DNA of 64,000 bases from an uncultured Prevotellaceae bacterium (lineage in GTDB: Bacteria; Bacteroidota; Bacteroidia; Bacteroidales; Muribaculaceae). The translations under genes and the position numbers were made by a program. The DNA lies in the NCBI GenBank assembly GCA_900322135.1, contig ONYP01000001.1:30128-94127 (forward strand), in the 5' to 3' direction. Below, piece after piece: positions 7,847 to 16,939 of this stretch. The first letter of the stretch is position 1, and each line of letters starts with the position of its first letter. The notes under the pieces are model-generated. The model searched no databases. It had not been told where the DNA came from and worked only from the letters and a program-made list of their open reading frames with translations.

Positions 7847-8728
7847 CTACTCGTATTTCTTGAGAGCGTACTTGATATCGTGGTCGGTCAAGAAGGCCTT
7901 AATCGGTGCCAAGGTTCCATCGCTGCCTTTCAGCACGGTCTCGAGCGCGTGAAGCAAGCCATCAGCATTATAGGTGCCCAGAGCGCGGCACAGGGCTGGC
8001 ACATCGGCAACGGTGATTTCGGCAATGGGATTGATGTCAAAATCCTCGGCCGTTTCTTCGTAGAACTCAACACACTTTTCACTGATGGTGGCCACCACAT
8101 GACAGATACTGTCCTTGCCAGTCTCCTTGATGGACACCTCGTCTCCCGCCTCGCCAAAGCCCTTTGACCGGGCGCGGATTTCCTGAGCGGTCGAGAGGAC
8201 GATGAGGCTGTTCTTGCCCACAGGCTCCGGGCACTTGTCCATGATGCGCTGGTGGGTTGCGGGGTGCAGTGTCTCTAGGTCATTCATGCCATAAGAGGCC
8301 CTGTCCATGATGCGCAACATCAATGCCACGAAATCCTCCATTGTCAGATAGACATCAAACGGCAGCACTCGCATGCCCTCGTCCAGCAGGGTGCATGTCA
8401 ATGTGAAATGGGCTGCAGGAGCAATGCGTTTCACCGTCATGACTTCACCGTCATTCTCATTGCTCCAATCCACGCGCTGGACCATCGGGCGTTCATCACT
8501 ACCATCCAGCAATGCAGCCACATCGTCGGCGGTGAGATGACACCAACGAGTAGCCAGCCTGCCATCGGCCGTTTCTAATTCATAGGGGTACACAATACGC
8601 TCGTCATAATCCTTGACCAGCAGGTCATAGATTCGCTGTTCACGCTGAAGCAAATGTTCGTTTTTCAAGCAAAAGGGCCTTCCGTTAAAAATGTAAGTTG
8701 TCATCTTGGTATTGTTTGTTTTATTCAT
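7847..8728 (-). CDS. Hypothetical protein, 293 aa
   Basis: This is a soluble acidic protein without signal peptide or membrane segments. The N-terminal ~90 residues contain 'LKNEHLLQREQRIYDLL' and a 'ADDVAALLDG' segment, and the C-terminal half is helical. I recognise no family. It starts about 50 nt after the stop of the HTH gene (8777-9988), with no -7 box between them, so it is probably the second gene of the unit driven by promoter copy 3. ATGs at 8728 and 8704 are both possible starts. Confidence 0.65.
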   Translation of the reverse strand: MNKTNNTKMTTYIFNGRPFCLKNEHLLQREQRIYDLLVKDYDERIVYPYELETADGRLATRWCHLTADDVAALLDGSDERPMVQRVDWSNENDGEVMTVKRIAPAAHFTLTCTLLDEGMRVLPFDVYLTMEDFVALMLRIMDRASYGMNDLETLHPATHQRIMDKCPEPVGKNSLIVLSTAQEIRARSKGFGEAGDEVSIKETGKDSICHVVATISEKCVEFYEETAEDFDINPIAEITVADVPALCRALGTYNADGLLHALETVLKGSDGTLAPIKAFLTDHDIKYALKKYE

Positions 8729-8776
8729 TATATAAGTGAGTGTTATTCAAGCCAAATTGCGCAATGCAATGTATGA

Positions 8777-9988
8777 TTATCCTTCTGTTTCGGTCTCCTG
8801 GCCCATTCTGCCGATGCGAGTTTGCCATAATGACCCCTCATAGTCGTTGACCCCGCCTTCGTCGATGTCGATCCATAGCGAAGTGAGGGCGTAGGCCTTC
8901 TCGAGTCGAGTGAGCGCCCAATCAGCTACATACAACTTGTAGTTCTCGCAAGCGGGAAGGATGATTCTCCATCTGGATTTGTCTTCCTTCTTGATGATGA
9001 CTTCGTCGTCGATATACATGAGGGGGACGAACGACAATTGACAGTTGTCCTCAGCCTTCTTTTCAATCCACTGCCGATAGTCTTCCATGAGGCGATTGGG
9101 GTTGTTCAGCCAATCCCAAATCAAAGCATGGTCTCTCTGAGCATTCGGATTAAGCCTGGGAATCACGCCTATCTTACTCCTGAGAAACCAGATAATATCC
9201 CGTCCCTTGTAAGCCAGATACAATTGACGGTTGCGCCTGTAACTTTGCCTCTCGTCGTCAACATAGGCAAAATGGATTTGCTTACACCAGCCGCCAAAGG
9301 ATTCGATGGCATGGTCCCGATATATTATACCGTCCCAATGGTCATCTTGGAGGTCATTGGTTTCCAAGCAATAGGCATACACTTTCTTGCCGGTCTCGTC
9401 AGCCAGTTTCTTCATGAAACTGAATGATTCATTAAGGTTCCCGCAATACACTCTCACGATGGGCTGAGGCATGGCCTTGTAGTCACGGATGATCTCGTCG
9501 TCTGCTTTTCCTTTTTTATGCAAAGACGGAAGATCAACATACAATACTTGGCCGGGCCTCAAGTCACTATCGGAGTACAGTTCAATGATATCTTTCTGGA
9601 CCAACTGCCAGTCATTGTAAAAAATAACCAACGGCTTGTGATGCTCGGTGTTGACAAACTCCTCGGCCAGTTGATAGAACCGCTCACGGTCAATCACGCG
9701 GAGTTTGTCCTCAGGCATCAGCATCTCGAAGCGCTCCTTAACAACGCTCTCATCTTCCTCCTCAGCCAGCACGCCACCGTTCGTGACCACTTGCGACAAT
9801 TCCTTAAAGAAGTCGCGTCCCAGTACACGCTGCACCTCGGCCAGACGGTCGGTGGCGATATGATTCTTCTTGAAGATGTCATACACGGCCTGCGGCGAGA
9901 GGTTAATCTCATCAGCCAACTGCCTTGCGGTCATTCCCTTTGCCCGCATTTCTTTCTCAATCTCGTGTCCAATGTGATATTTTTCCAT
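8777..9988 (-). CDS. XRE-type HTH protein with large unknown C-terminal domain
   Basis: I place the start at 9988 (MEKYHIGHEIEKEM), 9 nt after another in-frame ATG at 9997; a longer frame to 10057 adds an unlikely AT-rich leader. Residues ~6-60 form a lambda-repressor-like helix-turn-helix ('GMTARQLADEINLSPQAVYDIF' region). The remaining ~340 residues are unrecognised, with alternating beta/alpha character and no membrane segment. It lies behind conserved promoter copy 3, so it could be the regulator that binds the shared repeats and controls itself. That is inference: the HTH could equally serve another operator. Confidence 0.7.
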   Translation of the reverse strand: MEKYHIGHEIEKEMRAKGMTARQLADEINLSPQAVYDIFKKNHIATDRLAEVQRVLGRDFFKELSQVVTNGGVLAEEEDESVVKERFEMLMPEDKLRVIDRERFYQLAEEFVNTEHHKPLVIFYNDWQLVQKDIIELYSDSDLRPGQVLYVDLPSLHKKGKADDEIIRDYKAMPQPIVRVYCGNLNESFSFMKKLADETGKKVYAYCLETNDLQDDHWDGIIYRDHAIESFGGWCKQIHFAYVDDERQSYRRNRQLYLAYKGRDIIWFLRSKIGVIPRLNPNAQRDHALIWDWLNNPNRLMEDYRQWIEKKAEDNCQLSFVPLMYIDDEVIIKKEDKSRWRIILPACENYKLYVADWALTRLEKAYALTSLWIDIDEGGVNDYEGSLWQTRIGRMGQETETEG

Positions 9989-10084
9989 ATTCTTCATAAT
10001 TATTTTGTTAATCAAATATAATGTTTTTTTCTGAAAGAAGCAAATAATCAACTCCAATTATCCCCCTTCAAAAAAATGACACTG

Positions 10085-10165
10085 CAAAAGTAGGACGAAT
10101 CTTTCGATCCGTCCCACACAATTCCATCGGTATATCTTTACACCCCCTGTCGGAAAAACTGGACA
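10085..10165 (-). promoter_or_regulatory. Conserved direct-repeat promoter, copy 3
   Basis: The -7 box TACTTTTG is at 10085-10092 on the minus strand. Repeats lie at 10125-10142 and 10148-10165, with a 23-bp period and a 32-bp gap. The proximal copy deviates from the other copies at a few positions. It drives the HTH gene at 8777-9988. Confidence 0.75.
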
Positions 10166-10217
10166 CAAAGAATCAACAACTGATTAATCTGAGTTTTCTG
10201 AATTCTGATTGTCGCAA

Positions 10218-10289
10218 CGCTAAACGCTGATTACACAAATTAGTGCCGAATAAAGCCTTCAGCGATAATCCGTATAATCAGCGTTAGCG
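10218..10289 (-). terminator. Long-looped inverted repeat after the 133-aa gene
   Basis: A 15-16 nt arm at 10218-10233 pairs with 10275-10289, with one bulged base. It lies 20 nt downstream of the stop of the gene at 10309. The position suits a terminator, but the ~40-nt loop and missing U-tract also allow an intergenic repeat element. Confidence 0.45.
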
Positions 10290-10308
10290 CTATCAGTAGT
10301 CTACTGCC

Positions 10309-10710
10309 TTATTCCCATTCAATATTATCGGCATCTTCCTTTGACATCGCCTTATCGATGTTGTCGGCGACAAAACGATAGAGCTCGGGAAAACTCGATG
10401 CATTGATCTTCTCTATAGTGATATCGGTCCATTCCTGGGGGAAGTCTTCTTCACTATGACCATAGCCTACATCGGCAACAAAGGCTTTGACACAGATGTG
10501 GTCTTCGTCATTAAGGCCAACGCCCCAGATGCTGATGGGCACATCATCCCAACTAATGGCTGCGACTTCGTCTTCCCAATTAGGGATAGCGATGTAATGT
10601 CCCTTTTCACTGCTTTTCAACAGCGCAATGGTCTCGTCCAATGCTGCTGCATAAAGTTCTGTGACTTGATTGATAAACTTACTCGAATCAATGTGCTGCT
10701 CCATTCTCAT
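10309..10710 (-). CDS. Hypothetical protein, 133 aa
   Basis: This is a small acidic cytosolic protein (MRMEQHIDSSKF...). It has an N-terminal helix, a central strand-rich part with 'WDDVPISIWGVGL', and a C-terminal helix ending 'DADNIEWE'. I do not recognise a family. It is a single-gene unit behind conserved promoter copy 4, so it may be an effector or immunity-type component of the same regulon; the sequence itself does not show this. Confidence 0.65.
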   Translation of the reverse strand: MRMEQHIDSSKFINQVTELYAAALDETIALLKSSEKGHYIAIPNWEDEVAAISWDDVPISIWGVGLNDEDHICVKAFVADVGYGHSEEDFPQEWTDITIEKINASSFPELYRFVADNIDKAMSKEDADNIEWE

Positions 10711-10794
10711 AATCGATTAAATTGTTTAACTGTTTTAGAGAACAACAAGATAATTGTTGAGCATCATGCTGCCCTCTGGATGATTAATTCACTG

Positions 10795-10873
10795 CAAAAA
10801 TAGAATAAACCTCCCACATCCACAAGCAATCCCCGTCTAAATAACTTGACACTACTGTCAGAAAAACTGGACA
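10795..10873 (-). promoter_or_regulatory. Conserved direct-repeat promoter, copy 4
   Basis: The -7 box TATTTTTG is at 10795-10802 on the minus strand. Repeats lie at 10834-10851 and 10856-10873, with a 22-bp period and a 31-bp gap. It drives the gene at 10309-10710. This is the most diverged copy, but the TGTC and GAC half-sites and the spacing are kept. Confidence 0.7.
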
Positions 10874-10959
10874 ATCCTCAAACTTCGATATCAACGTGAC
10901 TGAAACATCTTTAACACATATACAACTAATCATCTATAATAGACGATTGAGTTGCACTA

Positions 10960-11937
10960 TTAATCATTTGGGGCTTTATCTAAAACCTCATCTAATCGTA
11001 TTAATTCCAGAACTTGTCGGTCATGGTCTGAAGATTCGCCATGCTTAATACCGTCTTCATAAGCATTTTTTGCGTTTTTAATTATTGTATTATCTAACTC
11101 CAAATAACTTAACCGCTCTGCTTTCTTTCTTTTTTTATATTCTTTCAGAAAACGATCAAAATCAGGTTTTTCCCCCATTACTGAATCTTCAAATCCTGCA
11201 TAAAACGCTGCTATTTGTATCTCAGCATTTTCTAAAGCATTCTTAATTTTGGAGTACAATTCGGTCCACTTATTATTAATCTGTTCCGAACTCTCTAATA
11301 ATTTCAGTTTACGTTTATCATTATTGCCCTCTTTATCTATGAACTTAAAATATTCACTGTACTTTTTTAAATTAGCTTTTCTTGTTTCTAAATTAATTGT
11401 TATTTTTTCTCCATTTTCAAGACGTATTCGATCACAACGCAAACGATCGTAAATAGCTTTTTTCCTATTCTTTATGTCGTTTGTGTCAGATTTTGACTCA
11501 TTATAGTTTTCTAGATTCATATAGTCGTCCCATAACTTTGAGCCCTTGCTCTGATTACATTTCCCACAACACGGTACGAGATTAGCTGGCTCTGAGGCGA
11601 ATCCTGTCGGATTCTTATCATCGACTAAAGGATATAAATGATCCAAATGTGTTGCTTTGTCTCCACAATAGACACACTTTATTATCTCACGATGATCCTT
11701 GTCTTTATCAAAATCTTTCTTTATCAATTCCTGCTGATTCCGATTTAATTGGCAGAATTCTTTCCCATAATAAAGCAATGCCGCCATTTGTAATTGTATT
11801 GCCTTAGTTGCGCCTATTCTCGGCATTAAAGTTGAAGCCATAGACCTTGCTATTGTTGACGTCCTTGAGCCAATCTTATCTGCGGATGGATAATTAAATC
11901 CAAATAATTTATTTGTTCGATTAGAAGTATTAGCCAT
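10960..11937 (-). CDS. HNH endonuclease
   Basis: This 325-residue protein carries a zinc-finger HNH module at about residues 80-135: 'CVYCGDKATHLDHLYPL' followed by 'NLVPCCGKCNQSKG'. That supplies two CxxC zinc-binding pairs and the DH of the metal site. The flanking regions are lysine-rich and helical. HNH enzymes of this kind nick or cut DNA; the target is unknown. The gene is visibly more AT-rich than its neighbours, suggesting separate acquisition. It begins 23 nt after the DUF2779 nuclease gene stop, so the two are probably co-transcribed as a two-nuclease unit. A chance-looking -7 box overlaps 11942-11949, too close to the ATG for a normal leader. Confidence 0.85.
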   Translation of the reverse strand: MANTSNRTNKLFGFNYPSADKIGSRTSTIARSMASTLMPRIGATKAIQLQMAALLYYGKEFCQLNRNQQELIKKDFDKDKDHREIIKCVYCGDKATHLDHLYPLVDDKNPTGFASEPANLVPCCGKCNQSKGSKLWDDYMNLENYNESKSDTNDIKNRKKAIYDRLRCDRIRLENGEKITINLETRKANLKKYSEYFKFIDKEGNNDKRKLKLLESSEQINNKWTELYSKIKNALENAEIQIAAFYAGFEDSVMGEKPDFDRFLKEYKKRKKAERLSYLELDNTIIKNAKNAYEDGIKHGESSDHDRQVLELIRLDEVLDKAPND

Positions 11938-11960
11938 AATTCAAAAGTAGTATTATTGAG

Positions 11961-14066
11961 TTATACATTATCGTTGAAGAATTCCCAGATGAAGACCATG
12001 GCCATGGTGTCGAGTTCGCAGTAACGGAGCAGGGCCTCGCGCAGTGCGTCGGTCATGCTGGCATCGCAGAACATCAGTTTGTTGTAGGCCGTGAGGGCAG
12101 CACCACCGTTGGCAATGGTCATGTCTTCTCCTATCTTCTCGAGCATATCGTTATCAATGATAGGGATGCCGAGCAAACTGCTAACGGGCGGCAAGAGATG
12201 GTATGGATTCTCGACATGGCCTGTCGGATCGTAGGTAATCCATGCGATAGGCTTGGCCGAGGATATATTCTGGCTGGGTATCTCTTTGCCGTAGATGGGC
12301 TTGGAGTACTTATCCTTGAGGAACTGAGATATGTTGAGTACCGCAGGCAACACCTCCTTGATGCTGTTGCTGCCGCCCATCTCACGCGGTTCATAGAAGT
12401 AGCGTTTCACGACATCCCACAGGTCGACCATGTCGCGCTTGCCTTGATGGAGCATCTTGTGAGTCCTTTTGTCCTTGGCATGAGTGATTTCGTCAATAAA
12501 GTCCATCAGTTGTTGCTTGTCGGACTCGTTACTCTCTTCCAATTGCTTATAGATGGCACGCAGGATGGAATTCTCGTGGGGCGCATAGCGGAAGATAGTG
12601 CCCTCATCATGACCCAACGCTTCACGCAATGCCCGAACGAATTCGAAGTTGGGGAACTTGGCAACATCTTTGTTCAAGTACTGTCCCGCATGACGGATGG
12701 AGTAACCGCCATCAGTGGTTTTCTCAATGATATGGTGAGAGAATTGGAATGCCACCTGCTCATAGGGGCGCATCCCCTCATAATAGGGCAAGGCCACCGC
12801 CGTGGTCTCGAAGTCAATCATGTGTAACGGGAACTTCCATTTTGCCATCTCCTGCCGCAGACCTTCCACATCAAGATAGGCGCCACAGTCCAGAATGTCA
12901 CTGGCATAGTCGGCCAGCAGGTCCTTATTGTCTGTGGCCATTGCAATCTGCAGCCATTTGCGTTCACAGTGGTCAAGGCCCGGTTTTGTATCTTTCGCAT
13001 TGTGGCGATCAAGCAACTTCTCTGTTATGTCCGCCATTTTATAGACGCCGGCTTTTGTCCACACATCACGCTTCGTACCCAGATACCCAGCCCACAGGTC
13101 CTTGACAAGCGGCTCGTTGAAGTCTTTATCAGTAAACTTAGCCACCTCGCGCCAACACTCCTTGTAGCCATCTTTCTTGCCATCACTGCCGTTGCTCTGG
13201 AATTGGCACTTAAAGCATTTTGAACCCAGTGAAATGGTACAAGACTCGTTGTCACAGTATTTTTTGGACATCGCATCGACATAGTCCAGGAACTTCATGT
13301 TGAGCATGAAACCATCCTTGCCTTGCTCAGTGGTGGTGCCGGCAATCACGCGGTCACACAACCCGTCCACATCAAATGCCGTGAGCACCTGAACATGAGA
13401 CTTGGCCAGCACTTGGTCAATGTTATCGGCCCGAACAACTTCAGACCGATTGCCCACTTTCCTGATTTTGAACAATTGGTTCAGTCCATTTATGTCAGTA
13501 GTCTTGCTTTTGTCCGCCATCATCAGCCGGGCACGCACGGTGAATTGTTCTCCGGGATACAACTCCCGTAACGCCTGCGTGACGACATACTTCTGGAATG
13601 CGGCGTCATAGACATAGGGCCGTATATCACTTTGTACACAGCCCGCGGGCCGAGTGCCTTCAAATTTGTCCACATCGGGATTCCACGATTTTGCCTTGAC
13701 CTCAATCAGATCAATCACATGGCCGTCTCGCCTGAGGATATCCACCCTCACAAACAGATTGCCAAAACGGAATGCCGCCTCGGCGATATTCACATGCTGT
13801 TGCTGCATCAGTTCCTGGGTACGGGCCAACGAGCCGGCATAGTCTTTCTCCTTGACATCGTTCTCGAGAGGCACCTCGCAATAGATTTTGGCGAGTTCAC
13901 CCACCTGGAAACCACCCTCGGCCAACGCCTGCAGGAACTCGTCATCAGCATCCGCATTGGCATATACATCAGGATTACGGTAGTAATATAACTTGCGTGG
14001 GCACTCAAGGGCAATCTTGAACGCCGACTTGGTAAACAATTTTTCTGGTTGGTTGATTTTGTTCAT
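11961..14066 (-). CDS. DUF2779-type nuclease (PD-(D/E)xK plus DEDD-like domain)
   Basis: This is a 701-residue protein. The N-terminal part is Cas4/RecB-like: a 'CPRKLYYY' start (C22), D109 in 'VRVDIL', then E122-V-K124, which together fit PD-(D/E)xK. A later cluster, 'CTISLGSKCFKC' plus 'CWREV', could complete a four-cysteine iron-sulfur or zinc site. The C-terminal part begins 'MIDFETT' (D418, E420), as in DEDD/RNase-H-fold exonucleases; I recall this as the DUF2779 arrangement. It is likely a cytosolic DNA- or RNA-processing nuclease, whether in defence or repair is unknown. The HNH nuclease gene follows at 23 nt. A -7 box lies at 14087-14094. Confidence 0.8.
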   Translation of the reverse strand: MNKINQPEKLFTKSAFKIALECPRKLYYYRNPDVYANADADDEFLQALAEGGFQVGELAKIYCEVPLENDVKEKDYAGSLARTQELMQQQHVNIAEAAFRFGNLFVRVDILRRDGHVIDLIEVKAKSWNPDVDKFEGTRPAGCVQSDIRPYVYDAAFQKYVVTQALRELYPGEQFTVRARLMMADKSKTTDINGLNQLFKIRKVGNRSEVVRADNIDQVLAKSHVQVLTAFDVDGLCDRVIAGTTTEQGKDGFMLNMKFLDYVDAMSKKYCDNESCTISLGSKCFKCQFQSNGSDGKKDGYKECWREVAKFTDKDFNEPLVKDLWAGYLGTKRDVWTKAGVYKMADITEKLLDRHNAKDTKPGLDHCERKWLQIAMATDNKDLLADYASDILDCGAYLDVEGLRQEMAKWKFPLHMIDFETTAVALPYYEGMRPYEQVAFQFSHHIIEKTTDGGYSIRHAGQYLNKDVAKFPNFEFVRALREALGHDEGTIFRYAPHENSILRAIYKQLEESNESDKQQLMDFIDEITHAKDKRTHKMLHQGKRDMVDLWDVVKRYFYEPREMGGSNSIKEVLPAVLNISQFLKDKYSKPIYGKEIPSQNISSAKPIAWITYDPTGHVENPYHLLPPVSSLLGIPIIDNDMLEKIGEDMTIANGGAALTAYNKLMFCDASMTDALREALLRYCELDTMAMVFIWEFFNDNV

Positions 14067-14086
14067 AAAGGCAATAGATTTTCCCG

Positions 14087-14094
14087 CAAAATTA
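14087..14094 (-). promoter_or_regulatory. -7 box, TAATTTTG
   Basis: CAAAATTA on the plus strand gives the Bacteroidota -7 consensus on the minus strand, 20 nt upstream of the DUF2779 gene ATG at 14066. Confidence 0.55.
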
Positions 14095-14224
14095 ATAAAA
14101 ATAACAGTTTTCCGCTAACAATCCAACGCTTTTTTTTTACACCATCGCACTGACAAAACCAAGAACCGCCTATTCAACAATCACATCATCGAACCCTATC
14201 GCCCGAAAGAACTCATGTTATGTA

Positions 14225-14264
14225 CAACAAAGAAGTCGCTGAAAATTCAGCGACTTCTTTGTTG
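14225..14264 (-). terminator. Perfect 19-bp hairpin after the GH3 gene
   Basis: The 19-nt arms 14225-14243 and 14246-14264 are exact reverse complements around two bases. The hairpin lies 28 nt past the GH3 stop codon. This is a strong intrinsic terminator candidate for bglX. Confidence 0.75.
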
Positions 14265-14291
14265 GTTGGGTTGGGGTTGGGGATCGGTGGG

Positions 14292-16583
14292 TTATTGCAG
14301 GGTGAAGGGGAGGCGCTGGACGTCGCGGCAGTTGGGGCCGACCATGACCTCGAAGTCGCCGGGCTCGCAGATGTAGTTGAGGTCTTTGTCGTAGAACTTG
14401 AGCAGGTCGGCGTTGATTGTGAACGAAACGGTGCGGCTCTCGCCGGGCTTGAGGGTGATACGCTCAAAGCCTTTCAACTCCTGCACGGGGCGCGCAATGC
14501 TGCCCACCAGGTCGCGGATGTAAAGTTGCACGACCTCGGTGCCCTCACAGTTGCCCGTGTTGGTGACGGTGACGGTTGCGGTGATGTTGCCACCGGTAGT
14601 CATCGAGTTGCTGCTCAGCGTGAGCGGGCTGTACCCAAAGGTGGTGTAACTCAAGCCGTAGCCGAAGGGGAACAGCGGGTCGTTGGGCACATCGAGGTAG
14701 TTGGAGGTGTACTTTGAGAACCACTTGGGGTTGGGACGGCCTGTGTTCAAGTGGTTGTAGTAAATGGGTATCTGGCCCACACTGCGGGGCATCGTCACCG
14801 TGAGTTTGCCGCTGGGTGCCACATCACCAAAGACGACATCACAGATGGCATCGGCAGCCTCACTGCCGCCGAACCACACATTGAGGATGGTGGGGATGTT
14901 CTCCACCTCCCAATCCATCACGGTCGCACGGCCCGAGAAGTTGAGCAGCACGATGGGTTTGCCGGTGGCCTTGAGGGCGGTGAGCAGGTCCTTCTGGGCG
15001 TCGAGGATGGACAGGTCGCTGCGCGAACTGCTCTCGCCCGACATCTCGCTAGGTTCGCCCATGGCGGCAACAATCACATCACACTCCTGGGCAATGCGCA
15101 CGGCCTCGTCGCGCATCACATCAACAGGACGGTTGTCGCGCATCTCGCGGCCGAACATCGTCGAGTTCTTCTCCAACTCGGCATCGTAGCACACATTGCA
15201 GCCCTTGGCATACATCACCTCGGCCTTGTCGCCCACAGCGCGGCGCATAGCCTCGAGCAGGGTACTGTAACGGTCGCTTGCGGCGGCCACGCTCCATGTG
15301 CCGGGCATATTGGCGCGCGTGTTGGCCAGCGGGCCCACGAGGGCGATTTTGCCCGTGCGCTTGAGCGGCAACACATTGTCTTTGTTCTGCAACAGCACGA
15401 AGGTCTCGGTAGCCAATTTGCGGGCGGCGGCACGGTGCTCGTCGGTATAGATTTCCTTCTTGGCACGCTTGGCGTCAAGGTAACGGTAAGGATCTTCAAA
15501 CAGACCCAGTTTGTACTTGGCCTCGAGGATGCGGCGGCAAGCCTTGTCGATATCCTCCATCGTCACCTTGCCCTCGCTCAACGATTGCTCCAAGGTGCCC
15601 AGGAAGCCATCGGCCACCATGTCCATGTCGGTGCCGGCCTTCAGCGCCAATGCCGAGACGGTCTGCAGGTCACCCATGCCGTGATTCATCATCTCGCTGA
15701 TGGCCGTGTAGTCGGTCACGACAAAGCCGTCAAAGCCCCAGCGGTCGCGCAGCACCTCGGTCATGAGCCAATGGTTGCCTGTGGCGGGAATGTAGTCAAT
15801 GACATTGAATGATGTCATGAAACTGCCGGCACCGGCATCCACGCCAGCCTTGTAGGGAGGGAAATACTCATTGAACATGCGCACATGGCTCATGTCCACA
15901 GTGTTGTAGTCGCGGCCAGCCTCAGGTGCCCCGTAGAGGGCGAAGTGCTTGACACACGCCATCATGGTCGTCTTGTCGGTCAGGTCAACACCCTGGTAGC
16001 CCTCAATCATCGCGCGGCAGATGGCCGACCCCAGGAAAGGATCCTCGCCGTTGCCCTCGCTCATGCGGCCCCAGCGCGGCTCGCGGCAGATGTCCACCAT
16101 GGGGCTGAAGGTCCAGCAGATGCCGTCGGCCGTGGCTTCGATCGAGGCGATGCGCGCCGAGTTGCGGATGGCGTCCATGTCCCAACTCATCGACATGGCA
16201 AAAGGAATGGGAAACACCGTCTCATAGCCGTGGATAACATCCATGCCGAAAATCAGGGGGATTCCCAGTCGGCTCTGTTTCACTGCCACCTCCTGCAAGG
16301 CGCGGATGCTCTGCACGCCCTTCATGTTGAATAGGCCGCCCACTTGTCCGGCCTTGATTTTGCCGACCACATCGCCGCTGACCGTCGAGCCGGTGATGAT
16401 GTCACCGGTAACGGGCAGGTTCAATTGTCCGATTTTTTCTTGCAGGGTCATTTTGCCCATCAGGTCGTCGATGAACTGGTCCATCTTGGCCTGGTCAACG
16501 ACCGTACCTCTAACCGTAAGCGGCTGTGCGCTGGCAATAGCACACGCCACCGTCAGTAGAAGCATGAAGAATCTATTTTTCAT
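14292..16583 (-). CDS. bglX: GH3 beta-glucosidase
   Basis: This 763-residue protein is the usual length of BglX. It has a signal peptide (about residues 1-20, ending 'IASAQ'), an N-terminal TIM-barrel GH3 domain, an alpha/beta GH3_C domain and a fibronectin-III-like domain at the C-terminus ('NTGNCEGTEVVQLYI'). The nucleophile is D291 in 'FVVTDYTA' and the likely acid/base is E517 in 'SGESSSR'. It would act in the periplasm, releasing glucose from beta-linked oligosaccharides of dietary glycans. It is a single-gene unit with a canonical -33/-7 promoter at 16642-16671 and a strong terminator. Confidence 0.95.
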   Translation of the reverse strand: MKNRFFMLLLTVACAIASAQPLTVRGTVVDQAKMDQFIDDLMGKMTLQEKIGQLNLPVTGDIITGSTVSGDVVGKIKAGQVGGLFNMKGVQSIRALQEVAVKQSRLGIPLIFGMDVIHGYETVFPIPFAMSMSWDMDAIRNSARIASIEATADGICWTFSPMVDICREPRWGRMSEGNGEDPFLGSAICRAMIEGYQGVDLTDKTTMMACVKHFALYGAPEAGRDYNTVDMSHVRMFNEYFPPYKAGVDAGAGSFMTSFNVIDYIPATGNHWLMTEVLRDRWGFDGFVVTDYTAISEMMNHGMGDLQTVSALALKAGTDMDMVADGFLGTLEQSLSEGKVTMEDIDKACRRILEAKYKLGLFEDPYRYLDAKRAKKEIYTDEHRAAARKLATETFVLLQNKDNVLPLKRTGKIALVGPLANTRANMPGTWSVAAASDRYSTLLEAMRRAVGDKAEVMYAKGCNVCYDAELEKNSTMFGREMRDNRPVDVMRDEAVRIAQECDVIVAAMGEPSEMSGESSSRSDLSILDAQKDLLTALKATGKPIVLLNFSGRATVMDWEVENIPTILNVWFGGSEAADAICDVVFGDVAPSGKLTVTMPRSVGQIPIYYNHLNTGRPNPKWFSKYTSNYLDVPNDPLFPFGYGLSYTTFGYSPLTLSSNSMTTGGNITATVTVTNTGNCEGTEVVQLYIRDLVGSIARPVQELKGFERITLKPGESRTVSFTINADLLKFYDKDLNYICEPGDFEVMVGPNCRDVQRLPFTLQ

Positions 16584-16641
16584 TCACTTTTGTTTTTAAT
16601 GTTAATGATAAAGAGTAATAACTTTTACGGTTTCTCTGCAA

Positions 16642-16671
16642 CAAAAATACATCTTTTTTTATATTTACAAA
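16642..16671 (-). promoter_or_regulatory. Canonical -33/-7 promoter of the GH3 gene
   Basis: On the minus strand, TTTG (16668-16671) is followed after 18 nt by TATTTTTG (16642-16649). This is close to the Bacteroidota housekeeping consensus and leaves a leader of about 55 nt before bglX. Confidence 0.65.
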
Positions 16672-16888
16672 AAGCCTGACAGTTATTTTTACAACACAGA
16701 GGCCCATTTATTGCGTAAAAGTATCAACATTTCGTCCCGAGCAGGCTACAAAACGGCAGGCACCGACAATCGCCCAACAAGGGCATCTATCTGCCTCAAT
16801 TTCAGGTCATGAGCATGGCAAAACGGTAATTATTCGCGTATAGTGGTGAAAAATAATGCAACATTGGTATCCTGTTATTAAAAAACGC

Positions 16889-16896
16889 TATATTTG
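16889..16896 (+). promoter_or_regulatory. -7 box, TATATTTG
   Basis: TATATTTG matches TAnnTTTG and lies 44 nt upstream of the C10 protease ATG at 16940. The position within the nominal longer reading frame (from 16856) argues for the later start. Confidence 0.6.
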
Positions 16897-16939
16897 TCGC
16901 CGGCATTTGTATAATTACCATTCATGTTTTTTTTTGCGT

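Noticed and set aside
11942-11949. TACTTTTG box just before the HNH gene
   Set aside because: It would place the transcript start at the ATG itself, and the gene is 23 nt from its upstream partner; probably chance in AT-rich DNA.
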